Source: Chloroflexota bacterium (GTDB taxonomy: Bacteria > Chloroflexota > Anaerolineae > Anaerolineales > VGOW01). From it: 18,820 nucleotides of DNA. Numbering within the stretch: position 1 is the first letter of the stretch; each line of letters starts with the position of its first letter. The translations under genes and the position numbers were made by a program. Shown here one piece after another: positions 1 to 6,459 of this stretch. The stretch is from the NCBI GenBank assembly GCA_016215145.1, contig JACRLA010000260.1:1-18820 (forward strand). The letters are read 5' to 3'. Below the pieces are notes generated by a model. That model saw only the letters and a list, made by a program, of their open reading frames with translations, was not told the DNA's origin and did no database searches.

Positions 1-328
1 GATCGAGCGCGGGATGGTGTTAGCCAAGCCGGGGAGCATCACGCAGCACAAGAAGTTCAAGAGTCAAGTGTATGTGTTGAAGAAGGAAGAGGGCGGGCGG
101 CACAAAGCATTCTTCAACGGGTATCGTCCGCAGTTCTACATTCGGACGATGGATGTGATGGGTGAGATCAAGTTGCCGGATGGGGTGGAGATGGTGATGC
201 CGGGCGACAACATTGATATGCAGGTGGAGTTGATCACGCGGGTGGCATTGGAGAAGGGGTCGAAGTTCGCCATTCGTGAAGGCGGTCTCACTGTCGGTGC
301 GGGCGTCATCACGGAAATCATTGATTAG
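1..328 (+). CDS. tuf: Elongation factor Tu, C-terminal part (5' truncated by window edge)
   Basis: EF-Tu carries aminoacyl-tRNA as a GTP complex to the ribosomal A site. The open frame runs in from before the window (reading frame begins at base 2), leaving 108 C-terminal residues: the end of domain II and all of domain III. Visible signatures are GMVLAKPGS, VYVLKKEEGGRH, FFNGYRPQFY, the MPGDN turn and the closing FAIREGGLTVGAG block. The G domain lies upstream, outside the window. Its position directly before rpsJ matches the common str-to-S10 junction (rpsL-rpsG-fusA-tuf-rpsJ). It ends in TAG at 326-328, followed by a perfect hairpin before rpsJ. Identification is certain; whether the genome has a second tuf copy cannot be seen. 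Confidence 0.97.
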   Translation, partial: IERGMVLAKPGSITQHKKFKSQVYVLKKEEGGRHKAFFNGYRPQFYIRTMDVMGEIKLPDGVEMVMPGDNIDMQVELITRVALEKGSKFAIREGGLTVGAGVITEIID

Positions 329-335
329 ATTTAGC

Positions 336-371
336 GATGCGATTGAAGAAGAGCAGTCCTTCAATCGCATC
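336..371 (+). promoter_or_regulatory. Perfect 13-bp hairpin between tuf and rpsJ
   Basis: GATGCGATTGAAG (336-348) is followed by a 10-nt loop and its exact reverse complement at 359-371. No T-run follows, so it is not a canonical intrinsic terminator. It sits 16 nt before the rpsJ start and could be an RNase processing site, an mRNA stabiliser for the tuf end, or an attenuator at the entry to the S10 block. The role is inference; the pairing is seen directly. Confidence 0.7.
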
Positions 372-387
372 TGATTGAGAAGACTAT

Positions 388-696
388 ATGGCAAAGCAGA
401 AAATTCGCATCAGACTAAAGGCTTACGATCATCGCGTGCTGGATCAATCAGCGAAACGGATTGTCGAGACGGCGGAACGCACCGGCGCCAAAGTGTTGGG
501 ACCTGTGCCGCTGCCCACGCGGCTCGAACGATTCACGGTTCGACGCAGTCCTTATATTGACAAGGATTCGCACGAGCATTTCGAAGTGCGGACGCACAAA
601 CGATTGATTGATGTGTTGGACCCGGATGCGACGACGATTGACACGTTGATGCGACTCAACCTGCCAGCCGGTGTGGATATTGAGGTAACAATTTAG
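388..696 (+). CDS. rpsJ: 30S ribosomal protein S10 (NusE)
   Basis: S10 is a 30S head protein and, as NusE, a partner of NusB/NusG in transcription antitermination. The 102-residue length is normal. The family core is clear: KIRIRLKAYDH at the N-terminus, LGPVPLPTR and FTVRRSPYIDKDS in the middle, and EVRTHKRLIDVLDP in the second half. The start at 388 is chosen because MAKQKIRIRLK is the standard N-terminus; a modest GAGAAG ribosome-binding site precedes it. The gene opens the S10 block. Its TAG stop shares its final G with the first unit of a heptad-repeat hairpin, so it is separated from rplC by an unusually long 144-nt gap for this operon. Confidence 0.97.
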   Translation: MAKQKIRIRLKAYDHRVLDQSAKRIVETAERTGAKVLGPVPLPTRLERFTVRRSPYIDKDSHEHFEVRTHKRLIDVLDPDATTIDTLMRLNLPAGVDIEVTI

Positions 697-789
697 CGAA
701 TGGCAGATGGCAAATAGCAGATGGCCGCGCGTGGCAGATAGCAAGTTGCCATACGCGATATGCTATACGCTATAAGCCATTCGCCATCC
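696..789. repeat. Heptad inverted-repeat hairpin, GCNNATR type (locus rpsJ/rplC)
   Basis: The left array has GCGAATG, GCAGATG, GCAAATA, GCAGATG (696-723), a 10-nt interruption (724-733), then GCAGATA and GCAAGTT. The right array is six in-phase heptads in the opposite orientation, GCCATAC GCGATAT then GCTATAC GCTATAA then GCCATTC GCCATCC (748-789). The arms are imperfectly complementary and would fold into a hairpin of about 90 nt. It begins with the G of the rpsJ stop codon. No T-run follows, so it is not a simple terminator. Confidence 0.85.
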
Positions 790-835
790 GGATGATGCAG
801 CCCGATGCCCGGGTGACAGTCCGATAGCGAAGGAG
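785..835 (+). promoter_or_regulatory. Structured leader and ribosome-binding site of rplC
   Basis: Between the heptad hairpin and rplC lies a non-repeat stretch with a CATCCGGATG palindrome (785-794), a CCCGGG core (808-813) and a strong AGGAG Shine-Dalgarno site (831-835). ATCCGGA (786-792) can pair with TCCGAT (820-825) with one bulge, enclosing the CCCGGG region. The word GGGTGACAG (811-819) resembles, from memory, a segment of 23S rRNA domain I. A ribosomal-protein feedback site is possible but unproven. Confidence 0.4.
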
Positions 836-840
836 ATTTT

Positions 841-1470
841 ATGAAAGGGCTACTTGGTAAGAAGGTCGGCATGACCCAAATTTTTAACGAGAGCGGCGAT
901 GTGATTCCCGTAACGGTTCTCGAAGCGGGTCCGTGCTATGTGACTCAAGTGCGAACACTTGAGAACGATGGTTACAGCGCAGTGCAAATTGGTTTTGAGG
1001 AAGTGAAACCGGCACGTCTCGCCGCCGGTGAGAAGGGTCATCTCAAACGCAACAACCTTCCGACACTGAAACACATCAAAGAGTTTCGCGTGAAGGGTGA
1101 GCATAACTTAGCCGAAGGCAATAAGTTGATGGCGGATGTGTTCAAAGAGGGTGAGCATGTAGATGTTGTCGGCATCACTAAAGGCAAAGGTTTTCAAGGC
1201 GGCATCAAGCGCCATCATTTCAGCCGCTCCAAGAAAACGCACGGTCAATCGGATCGTATGAGATCGCCGGGTTCTAACTCATCGGGTACAACGCCCGGTC
1301 GTGTGTATAAAGGGTCGCGTCGCCCAGGACATATGGGTTCAGTTAAAGCCACAGTGCAGAACGTGAAAGTTGTGATGGTAGATGCTGAGCGAAATTTGAT
1401 CGCGGTCAATGGCAGCGTGCCGGGTGGTAAGGGTTCGATTGTGGTGATCCAGGAGGCGCGGAAGCAATAA
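841..1470 (+). CDS. rplC: 50S ribosomal protein L3
   Basis: L3 is an early-assembling 50S protein whose long internal extension reaches the peptidyl-transferase centre. The 209-residue length is typical. MKGLLGKKVGMTQIF is the standard N-terminus, VGITKGKGFQGGIKRHHFSR starts the extension (about residues 113-132), and TPGRVYKGSRRPGHMG closes it. In the normally very conserved PGSIG segment this protein reads PGSNS (N146, S147), a departure from the usual sequence. The start is fixed by AGGAG 5 nt upstream. Between this gene and rplD lies a GTAATTN-type heptad hairpin instead of the usual tight junction. Confidence 0.97.
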   Translation: MKGLLGKKVGMTQIFNESGDVIPVTVLEAGPCYVTQVRTLENDGYSAVQIGFEEVKPARLAAGEKGHLKRNNLPTLKHIKEFRVKGEHNLAEGNKLMADVFKEGEHVDVVGITKGKGFQGGIKRHHFSRSKKTHGQSDRMRSPGSNSSGTTPGRVYKGSRRPGHMGSVKATVQNVKVVMVDAERNLIAVNGSVPGGKGSIVVIQEARKQ

Positions 1471-1526
1471 TTACCAATTACTAATTACAAGTTTCGAGCA
1501 TACAGTAATTAGTAAATAGTAATTGG
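1471..1526. repeat. Heptad inverted-repeat hairpin, GTAATTN type (locus rplC/rplD)
   Basis: The left array is TTACCAA, TTACTAA, TTACAAG (1471-1491), beginning at the base after the rplC TAA stop. A 13-nt loop follows. The right array is GTAATTA, GTAAATA, GTAATTG (1505-1525). The arms are complementary apart from a few positions and give an A/T-rich hairpin. The spacing to the rplD start is 16 nt, and no recognisable Shine-Dalgarno sequence lies in it. Confidence 0.85.
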
Positions 1527-1542
1527 TTGTAGCGAAACGTCT

Positions 1543-2175
1543 ATGCAAATTGAAGTGAAAGATTTAACGGGTTCAAAGGTCGGCACGGTGGATTTACCCG
1601 CCGAGATCTTTGAAGCCCCGATCAATAAAGATTTGATGCACCAAGCGCTGCAGCGCCAGTTGGCAAATGCGCGGCTTGGCACGCACAACACGCGTAGTCG
1701 TGGTGATGTCGCGGGTGGTGGCAGGAAACCGTTCAAGCAAAAGGGAACGGGTCATGCGCGCCAAGGCTCCACCCGCGCCCCGCATTGGAAAGGCGGCGGC
1801 AAGGTTCACACGCCGCACTCCCGCGATTACACTCAAGCGATGCCGCGCCAAATGCGACGCGGCGCATTACGCTCTGCCCTTTCGGTGAAAGCCGGAGACA
1901 ACCAGATTGTGGTCGTCAATGATTTTTTACTCACCGAAGCAAAAACTTCGGCAGTAGCGAAGGCGTTGAAGGCGTTGGGCGCGGAACGATCTGCTTTGGT
2001 GTTGCTGCCGGAGAAGAATGATGCCGTGGCGCGCTGCGTAGAGAATATGGATAAGGCAAAAACGTTGAATGCGCGTTACCTCAACGTGCGCGATCTGCTC
2101 GGCTACGATACAGTCGTCATGCCGCTCGCCGCGCTCGACGTGATCAAAACCTATCTGGGTCAGGAGGTGGCGTGA
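1543..2175 (+). CDS. rplD: 50S ribosomal protein L4
   Basis: L4 binds 23S domain I, lines the exit tunnel through an extended loop, and in many bacteria represses its own S10 operon. At 210 residues it has the family landmarks: RSRGDVAGGGRKPFKQKGTG and HARQGSTRAPHWKGGG (the tunnel loop, roughly residues 50-90), then RGALRSALSVK. The start at 1543 gives the usual MQIEVKDLTGSKVG N-terminus, but the upstream sequence TTGTAGCGAAACGTCT has no clear Shine-Dalgarno. This is unlike most neighbours and probably reflects the repeat inserted upstream. The gene ends in TGA overlapping the rplW start. Confidence 0.97.
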   Translation: MQIEVKDLTGSKVGTVDLPAEIFEAPINKDLMHQALQRQLANARLGTHNTRSRGDVAGGGRKPFKQKGTGHARQGSTRAPHWKGGGKVHTPHSRDYTQAMPRQMRRGALRSALSVKAGDNQIVVVNDFLLTEAKTSAVAKALKALGAERSALVLLPEKNDAVARCVENMDKAKTLNARYLNVRDLLGYDTVVMPLAALDVIKTYLGQEVA

Positions 2176-2477
2176 TGAGTAATTTATATGAAGTGTTGCG
2201 CCGCCCGTTGATCACCGAGAAATCAAATTATCAGATGGGCAAGTTAGTGCAATACGCTTTTGAAGTGCAAAACGACGCCACCAAAATCCAAATTAAAGAA
2301 GCGGTTGAGTCTCTGTTTGATGTGGATGTGGTGCGTGTGAACACGATCAAAGTCCCGGCAAAGAGTTCACGTAATATGCGGAATCGCCGCGCCAAGATCC
2401 GCTCGGCGGCTTACAAGAAAGCGCTGATCACACTCGCCGAAGGACAAACCATTGATGTCTTTGAAGGGGTCAAGTAA
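2175..2477 (+). CDS. rplW: 50S ribosomal protein L23
   Basis: L23 sits at the tunnel exit and is the docking site for trigger factor and SRP. The product is 100 residues with the family signatures LRRPLITEKSNYQ near the N-terminus, IKEAVESLFDVDVVRVNT in the middle and KKALITLAEGQTID near the end. ATG at 2175 is preferred over GTG at 2172: AGGAGG (2162-2167) is 7 nt from it and it overlaps the rplD stop as TGATG, suggesting coupled translation. It is followed 2 nt later by rplB. Confidence 0.96.
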   Translation: MSNLYEVLRRPLITEKSNYQMGKLVQYAFEVQNDATKIQIKEAVESLFDVDVVRVNTIKVPAKSSRNMRNRRAKIRSAAYKKALITLAEGQTIDVFEGVK

Positions 2478-2479
2478 CT

Positions 2480-3316
2480 ATGGCAGTCAAAGTATATAAA
2501 CCCACTTCACCCGGTCGTCGCGGGATGACCAGCTATACCTTTGAAGAAATCACCAGCACTCAAAAAGTGCGGTCGCTGACCAAGTCGCAACGCAAACATG
2601 GTGGCCGCAACACGCAAGGCCGCATCACCGTGCGTCATCGTGGCGGCGGGCATCGTCAAGATTATCGTATCGTTGATTTTAAACGTGAGAAGCGCGACAT
2701 CCCGGCGAAGGTTGCGGCGATTCAATATGATCCGAATCGCTCGGCGCGCATCGCGCTGTTGAATTACGCCGACGGTGAGCGCCGTTACATCATCGCCCCG
2801 GTTGATTTGCGAGTCGGCGACACCCTTGTGACGAGCGCCACCGCCGAAATCCGCGCGGGCAACACACTTCCCATTTCGGGGATTCCGGTTGGCACGTTGG
2901 TTCACAACATTGAACTGCAAATCGGAAAAGGTGGACAGATCGCTCGCGCCGCCGGCACTGCCGCGCAGCTGCTCGCCAAAGAAGGCGAATACGCCCAGGT
3001 GCGTTTGCCTTCGGGTGAAGTGCGGCTCATCCCGCAAAATTGTTTAGCGACGATTGGCGAGGTCGGCAACTTGGATCATTCTAATGTCAAGTTGGGCAAA
3101 GCCGGACGCAAACGTCATTTAGGTATTCGCCCCACAGTGAGAGGCACGGCGATGTCTCCGCGTGACCATCCGCATGGCGGTGGTGAAGGTCGTCAGCCTA
3201 CCGGTATGCCGGGTCCCAAATCGCCTTGGGGCAAACCCACGCGTGGTTACAAGACGCGCCACAATCAACGCACCGACAAGTTTATCGTCAAGCGTCGCGT
3301 CAAGAAACAACGCTAG
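2480..3316 (+). CDS. rplB: 50S ribosomal protein L2
   Basis: L2 is one of the most conserved 50S proteins, required for subunit association and peptidyl-transferase activity. The 278-residue length is normal. Visible blocks are the N-terminal KPTSPGRRGM, GRNTQGRITVRHRGGGHR, the OB/SH3-like middle region, RKRHLGIRPTVRGTAMSPRD and the catalytically important DHPHGGGEGR (about residues 229-238), then RGYKTRHNQRTDKF. The segment before DHPHGGGEGR reads AMSPR where many bacteria have AMNPV, a mild variation. It starts 2 nt after rplW. Confidence 0.98.
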   Translation: MAVKVYKPTSPGRRGMTSYTFEEITSTQKVRSLTKSQRKHGGRNTQGRITVRHRGGGHRQDYRIVDFKREKRDIPAKVAAIQYDPNRSARIALLNYADGERRYIIAPVDLRVGDTLVTSATAEIRAGNTLPISGIPVGTLVHNIELQIGKGGQIARAAGTAAQLLAKEGEYAQVRLPSGEVRLIPQNCLATIGEVGNLDHSNVKLGKAGRKRHLGIRPTVRGTAMSPRDHPHGGGEGRQPTGMPGPKSPWGKPTRGYKTRHNQRTDKFIVKRRVKKQR

Positions 3317-3331
3317 TCAGGAGTTGGATAG

Positions 3332-3634
3332 ATGTCGAGATCATTAAAGAAGGGCCCGTTTGTTCAGCCCAAACTTTTGAAAAAAGTCGAAGCCATGAAT
3401 ACCAAAGGCGAAAAGAAAGTTGTTCGCACTTGGTCGCGCGCCAGTGTGATCTTCCCGCAAATGGTGGGTCACACGATTGCCGTGCATGATGGTCGTCGTC
3501 ATGTTCCGATCTACGTCACCGAGAACATGGTGGGTCACCGACTCGGCGAGTTTGCGCCGACGCGCACCTTCAAGGGTCACGTCACTAAAGAGAAGCTGAC
3601 CGAAGTGGCGGCGGCGACCCCGGCAGGAGAATAA
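3332..3634 (+). CDS. rpsS: 30S ribosomal protein S19
   Basis: S19 forms a complex with S13 in the 30S head and contacts A- and P-site tRNA. MSRSLKKGPFVQPKLLKKVE is the classic N-terminus, followed by VRTWSRASVIFPQMVGHTIA and TENMVGHRLGEFAPTRTFKGH. The protein is 100 residues, slightly longer than the usual 92 or so because of an Ala/Pro-rich tail after the conserved core. AGGAG at 3320-3324 is close upstream. rplV follows 3 nt later. Confidence 0.97.
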   Translation: MSRSLKKGPFVQPKLLKKVEAMNTKGEKKVVRTWSRASVIFPQMVGHTIAVHDGRRHVPIYVTENMVGHRLGEFAPTRTFKGHVTKEKLTEVAAATPAGE

Positions 3635-3637
3635 AGC

Positions 3638-4006
3638 ATGGCTACAGTTGCAGAGAGTCATTTAGTTAAAGCGTCCGCCATTCGTGTGCCGGGTTCCGCT
3701 CACAAGAAGCGTTTGATCGCTAACTTGGTGCGCGGCAAAAAAGCGAACGATGCTATGGTCACGCTTAAGTTTATGCCGCAAGCGGCGGCGAAAGATGTGG
3801 CGAAAGTGGTTGCCACGGCAATTGCCAACGCCGAGAATAATTTTGGCATGAATGGCGATGATCTATTTATTAAATCGATCATGATCAACGATGCGCCTGC
3901 GCTCAAACGCCGCCGATTTGCTTCACGCGGTCGTTCGGTGCTACGCCTCAAACGGTATTCGCATATTCATGTCGTCGTAACAGAGCAGGAAGGAAAGGTC
4001 GCCTAA
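3638..4006 (+). CDS. rplV: 50S ribosomal protein L22
   Basis: L22 contacts all six 23S domains and its beta-hairpin lines the exit tunnel, a known site of macrolide resistance. The protein has 122 residues. Conserved features are KASAIRVPGSAHKKRLIANLVRG near the N-terminus, ANAENNFGMNGDDLFIKSI in the middle and the tunnel hairpin LKRRRFASRGRSVLRLKRYSHI near the C-terminus. A GCAGGAGA site precedes the start. The last base of its TAA is the A of the rpsC ATG, so translation is probably coupled. Confidence 0.97.
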   Translation: MATVAESHLVKASAIRVPGSAHKKRLIANLVRGKKANDAMVTLKFMPQAAAKDVAKVVATAIANAENNFGMNGDDLFIKSIMINDAPALKRRRFASRGRSVLRLKRYSHIHVVVTEQEGKVA

Positions 4007-4680
4007 TGGGTCGCAAAGTTCATCCTATCGGTTTCCGACTCAAGATCAACAAAGATTGGGAAAGTCGTTGGTTTGCTGAAGGCGCCAAGTATTCCAAGCA
4101 ACTTCACGAAGACTTCACCATTCGCAGCATGATCTATAACATGAAGGGGAACGACAAAGCGTCAATCGCAAAAATTGACATTGAGCGTTTCCCGAATCAA
4201 GTTCATGTCACTATTCACACGGCTAAACCCGGCATTGTGATCGGGCGTAAGGGGGCGCAGGTTAAAGTGCTCCGCACCGATCTCGAAGCGTTGTGCGGCA
4301 CCAAAGTGAAAGTGGATGTGAATGAGATCACTCAACCTGATCTGGACGCGCACTTGGTGGCGAACAATATCTCGGGGCAGTTAGAACGACGCATCAGCCA
4401 CAGCCGCGCGATGAAGCGGGCGATCTCGCAAGCGATGAAGGGTGGGGCGAAGGGTATTAAGATTCTTTGCGCCGGTCGTTTGGCGGGAAGTGAAATGGCT
4501 CGCCGCGAGTGGCAGCGTGAAGGTCGCGTGCCTCTGCAAACGTTGCGCGCTGATATGGATTTTGCCAAGTCCGAAGCGTTGACCACTTTTGGTCGCATTG
4601 GCGTGAAGGTTTGGATTTACAAAGGCGAAGTGTTGAAGGAAGAGACGCCTGAAGTGACGGATGTGTACGTTAGCGAATAG
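4006..4680 (+). CDS. rpsC: 30S ribosomal protein S3
   Basis: S3 lies at the mRNA entry channel and has helicase-like activity with S4 and S5. It has 224 residues. MGRKVHPIGFRLKI is the standard N-terminus; a KH type II domain has its GxxG loop at residues 80-83 (IGRKGAQ); the C-terminal domain contains LAGSEMARREWQREGRVPLQ and TTFGRIGVKVWIYKGE. The final codons AGC GAA and the TAG stop lie inside the first unit of a heptad-repeat array, so the array has set the exact C-terminus of this protein. The gene overlaps rplV by one base. Confidence 0.98.
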   Translation: MGRKVHPIGFRLKINKDWESRWFAEGAKYSKQLHEDFTIRSMIYNMKGNDKASIAKIDIERFPNQVHVTIHTAKPGIVIGRKGAQVKVLRTDLEALCGTKVKVDVNEITQPDLDAHLVANNISGQLERRISHSRAMKRAISQAMKGGAKGIKILCAGRLAGSEMARREWQREGRVPLQTLRADMDFAKSEALTTFGRIGVKVWIYKGEVLKEETPEVTDVYVSE

Positions 4681-4762
4681 CCGATAGCAAATGGCTGATA
4701 GCGAATAGCAGATGGCAAATAGCCAATGCGATACGCGATATGCCATTTGCGATACGCTATCA
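4673..4762. repeat. Heptad inverted-repeat hairpin, GCNNATR type (locus rpsC/rplP)
   Basis: This is the cleanest copy. Seven contiguous left heptads (GCGAATA, GCCGATA, GCAAATG, GCTGATA, GCGAATA, GCAGATG, GCAAATA; 4673-4721) lead to a 6-nt apex GCCAAT. Five right heptads follow in the opposite orientation (GCGATAC, GCGATAT, GCCATTT, GCGATAC, GCTATCA; 4728-4762). GCTGATAGCG (4694-4703) pairs with the right end at 4755-4764. The array starts inside the rpsC reading frame and ends 17 nt before the rplP start. Confidence 0.88.
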
Positions 4763-4779
4763 GCGTGGAGCTATTTTTT

Positions 4780-5226
4780 ATGTTGATGCCAAAACGTGTT
4801 AAATACCGCAAGCAAATGCGCGGGCGTATGACCGGCACCGAGACTCGCGGCGCAGAGATTCACTTTGGTGAATATGCGCTGCAAGCGTTGGAACCCGGTT
4901 GGATGACTCAACGCCAGATCGAGGCAGCCCGTCGCGCGTTAGTGCGTTTTATGAAACGAAAAGGGAAGGTGTGGATTCGCATCTACCCCGATAAACCGGT
5001 GACGCAACGCGCCGCCGAAACCCGCATGGGCAAGGGCAAGGGCGCGGTGGATCACTGGGTTGCCGTTATCCGCCCCGGACGTGTGATTTTCGAAATCGCC
5101 GGGTTGGATGAAATGACGGCGAAAGAAGCGATGCGTCTCGCCTCACACAAGTTGGCGTTGAAGACCAAGATCATCACGCGCCGCGATCTGATTCATGCGC
5201 CTGGAACGACGGAGGCACTATCATGA
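4780..5226 (+). CDS. rplP: 50S ribosomal protein L16
   Basis: L16 organises the A-site side of the 50S and contacts the CCA end of tRNA. From ATG 4780 the product is 148 residues, MLMPKRVKYRKQMRGRM being the standard N-terminus. Other landmarks are GEYALQALEPGWMTQRQIEAARRA, KVWIRIYPDKPVT and GKGKGAVDHWVAVIRPGRVIFE. The open frame extends upstream to 4726, but that segment is heptad repeat and would add a non-family N-terminus. GGAG at 4767-4770, 9 nt before 4780, supports the chosen start. The gene overlaps rpmC as ATGA. Confidence 0.96.
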   Translation: MLMPKRVKYRKQMRGRMTGTETRGAEIHFGEYALQALEPGWMTQRQIEAARRALVRFMKRKGKVWIRIYPDKPVTQRAAETRMGKGKGAVDHWVAVIRPGRVIFEIAGLDEMTAKEAMRLASHKLALKTKIITRRDLIHAPGTTEALS

Positions 5227-5444
5227 AACCGGTTGACATTCGCAATTTACAAACCGCTGAAGTTGAACAAAAACTCGACGACGCTCGGGAAGAGCTATTC
5301 AAACTGCGCTTTCAGTTCACCACCGGTCAATTGACCGACACCTCGCGCTTGACGGCTGTGAAGCGCGATATTGCTCGCTATCAAACGATTCTGCGCGAGC
5401 GGCATTTGGCGGCAGAGCTGTCGGCGAATCAAGAGGAGAAGTAG
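5223..5444 (+). CDS. rpmC: 50S ribosomal protein L29
   Basis: L29 is a small helical protein near the tunnel exit next to L23. It is 73 residues, with the typical two-helix sequence EVEQKLDDAREELFKLRFQ followed by TGQLTDTSRLTAVKRDIARY and TILRER. The ATG overlaps the rplP TGA stop (ATGA), implying coupled translation. It is followed 3 nt later by rpsQ. Confidence 0.95.
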   Translation: MKPVDIRNLQTAEVEQKLDDAREELFKLRFQFTTGQLTDTSRLTAVKRDIARYQTILRERHLAAELSANQEEK

Positions 5445-5447
5445 GCT

Positions 5448-5717
5448 ATGAACAATCGTCGCCGACTGGTTGGCAAAGTGACCAGTAACAAGATGAAGAA
5501 AACAATCGTGGTTGAGATTGCCAGCACCAAGCGCCACCCACTATATGGCAAAGTAGTGCGAAGCACACAACGATTCAAAGCGCACGACGAGAAGAACGAA
5601 TGCAGTGTGGGTGATGTGGTGGAGATCGTCGAGTCGCAACCGATGAGCAAAGAAAAGCGCTGGGTTCTCGAGCGGATCGTGACCAAGAATACTGGCGCGG
5701 AAATGGTCGAGGCTTAG
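5448..5717 (+). CDS. rpsQ: 30S ribosomal protein S17
   Basis: S17 is an OB-fold primary 16S-binding protein needed early in 30S assembly. The 89-residue product has RRLVGKVTSNKMKKTIVVEI at the N-terminus, RHPLYGKVVRSTQRFKAHDE in the middle and VGDVVEIVESQPMSKEKRW toward the end, all family hallmarks. GAGGAG at 5433-5438 precedes the start. It closes the S10 block; rplN begins 3 nt later. Confidence 0.97.
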   Translation: MNNRRRLVGKVTSNKMKKTIVVEIASTKRHPLYGKVVRSTQRFKAHDEKNECSVGDVVEIVESQPMSKEKRWVLERIVTKNTGAEMVEA

Positions 5718-5720
5718 GAC

Positions 5721-6092
5721 ATGGTTCAACAAGAATCTCGTCTGGTTGTCGCCGATAACAGCGGCGCGCGCGAACTGCTCGTCATCCGCGTTCTGGGCGG
5801 TTCGACGCGCAAGTTTGGTCATGTGGGTGATGTGGTGGTGGCAACTGTCAAAGACGCCGCGCCGCAAGGCTCGGTGAAGAAGAGTGAAGTGGTCAAAGCG
5901 GTGATCGTGCGCGTGGCGAAAGAATATCGCCGTGACGACGGCTCGTATATTCGCTTTGACGACAATGCGGCAGTGATTTTGGATGCTGAAAGTGAAAATC
6001 CCCGTGGCACACGCATCTTTGGACCGGTGGCGCGCGAGCTGCGTGAAAAAGGTTTTATGAAGATCGTCTCGCTGGCGCCGGAGGTGTTGTAA
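5721..6092 (+). CDS. rplN: 50S ribosomal protein L14
   Basis: L14 lies at the subunit interface, forms bridges to 16S rRNA and is the binding site of the silencing factor RsfS. At 123 residues it matches the family. MVQQESRLVVADNSGARELL is the standard N-terminus, with GDVVVATVKDAAPQGSVKKS and KAVIVRV in the middle and GTRIFGPVARELREKGFMKI near the end. It opens the spc block. Its TAA shares an A with the rplX ATG. Confidence 0.98.
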   Translation: MVQQESRLVVADNSGARELLVIRVLGGSTRKFGHVGDVVVATVKDAAPQGSVKKSEVVKAVIVRVAKEYRRDDGSYIRFDDNAAVILDAESENPRGTRIFGPVARELREKGFMKIVSLAPEVL

Positions 6093-6433
6093 TGAAAATT
6101 AAGATCAAAAAAGGCGACACGGTTGAAGTGATCGCCGGCAATGAGATGGGCAAGCGGGGGCAAGTCATTCGCGTCATTCGCGGTGAAGACCCCAATAATA
6201 TACGGGTGGTGGTGCAAGGTCTCAACATCCGCAAGAAGCACCAGAAGCAAGCGCAAACCGGCGGGCGGCAGAATTTATCGCCGGGAATTATTCAGTTTGA
6301 AGGTCCGCTCCACATTTCGAATGTGGCGTTGGTAGACCCGAAAGAAGATAAACCGACTCGCGTCAGTGTTAGGCGTGAGGACGGCAAGGCGATGCGCGTC
6401 GCGCGCAAGAGCGGCGAAGCGATTGATCGCTAA
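6092..6433 (+). CDS. rplX: 50S ribosomal protein L24
   Basis: L24 is an assembly-initiator protein at the tunnel exit. The product is 113 residues with an N-terminal KOW motif (KIKKGDTVEVIAGNEMGKRG, about residues 3-23), then VVVQGLNIRKKHQK and the conserved PLHISNVALVDP. It overlaps the rplN stop by one base. A short basic tail follows the conserved region. rplE starts 26 nt downstream with its own GAGGAG site. Confidence 0.96.
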   Translation: MKIKIKKGDTVEVIAGNEMGKRGQVIRVIRGEDPNNIRVVVQGLNIRKKHQKQAQTGGRQNLSPGIIQFEGPLHISNVALVDPKEDKPTRVSVRREDGKAMRVARKSGEAIDR

Positions 6434-6459
6434 CGCTCCGTAGAGGTCGAGGAGTTATC

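Noticed and set aside
747..775. TTGCCA and TATA-like words in the rpsJ/rplC array as a promoter
   Set aside because: They arise from the repeated unit composition and the spacings do not fit a promoter.
696..789. Heptad arrays as a CRISPR array
   Set aside because: Units are only 7 bp and contiguous, with no spacers of 25-40 bp and no cas genes in the window.
1471..1526. Heptad hairpins as intrinsic terminators
   Set aside because: No T-run follows any copy, stems are imperfect and A/T-rich in three of five, and essential genes downstream need read-through.
2507..3037. Long antisense reading frame opposite rplB (176 codons)
   Set aside because: Shadow of a highly biased conserved gene; composition is His/Arg-rich and no family is recognisable. 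The same applies to other antisense frames in the operon.
4726..4779. Longer N-terminus for L16
   Set aside because: The extension is encoded by heptad repeat, has no family match, and a good ribosome-binding site precedes the standard start.
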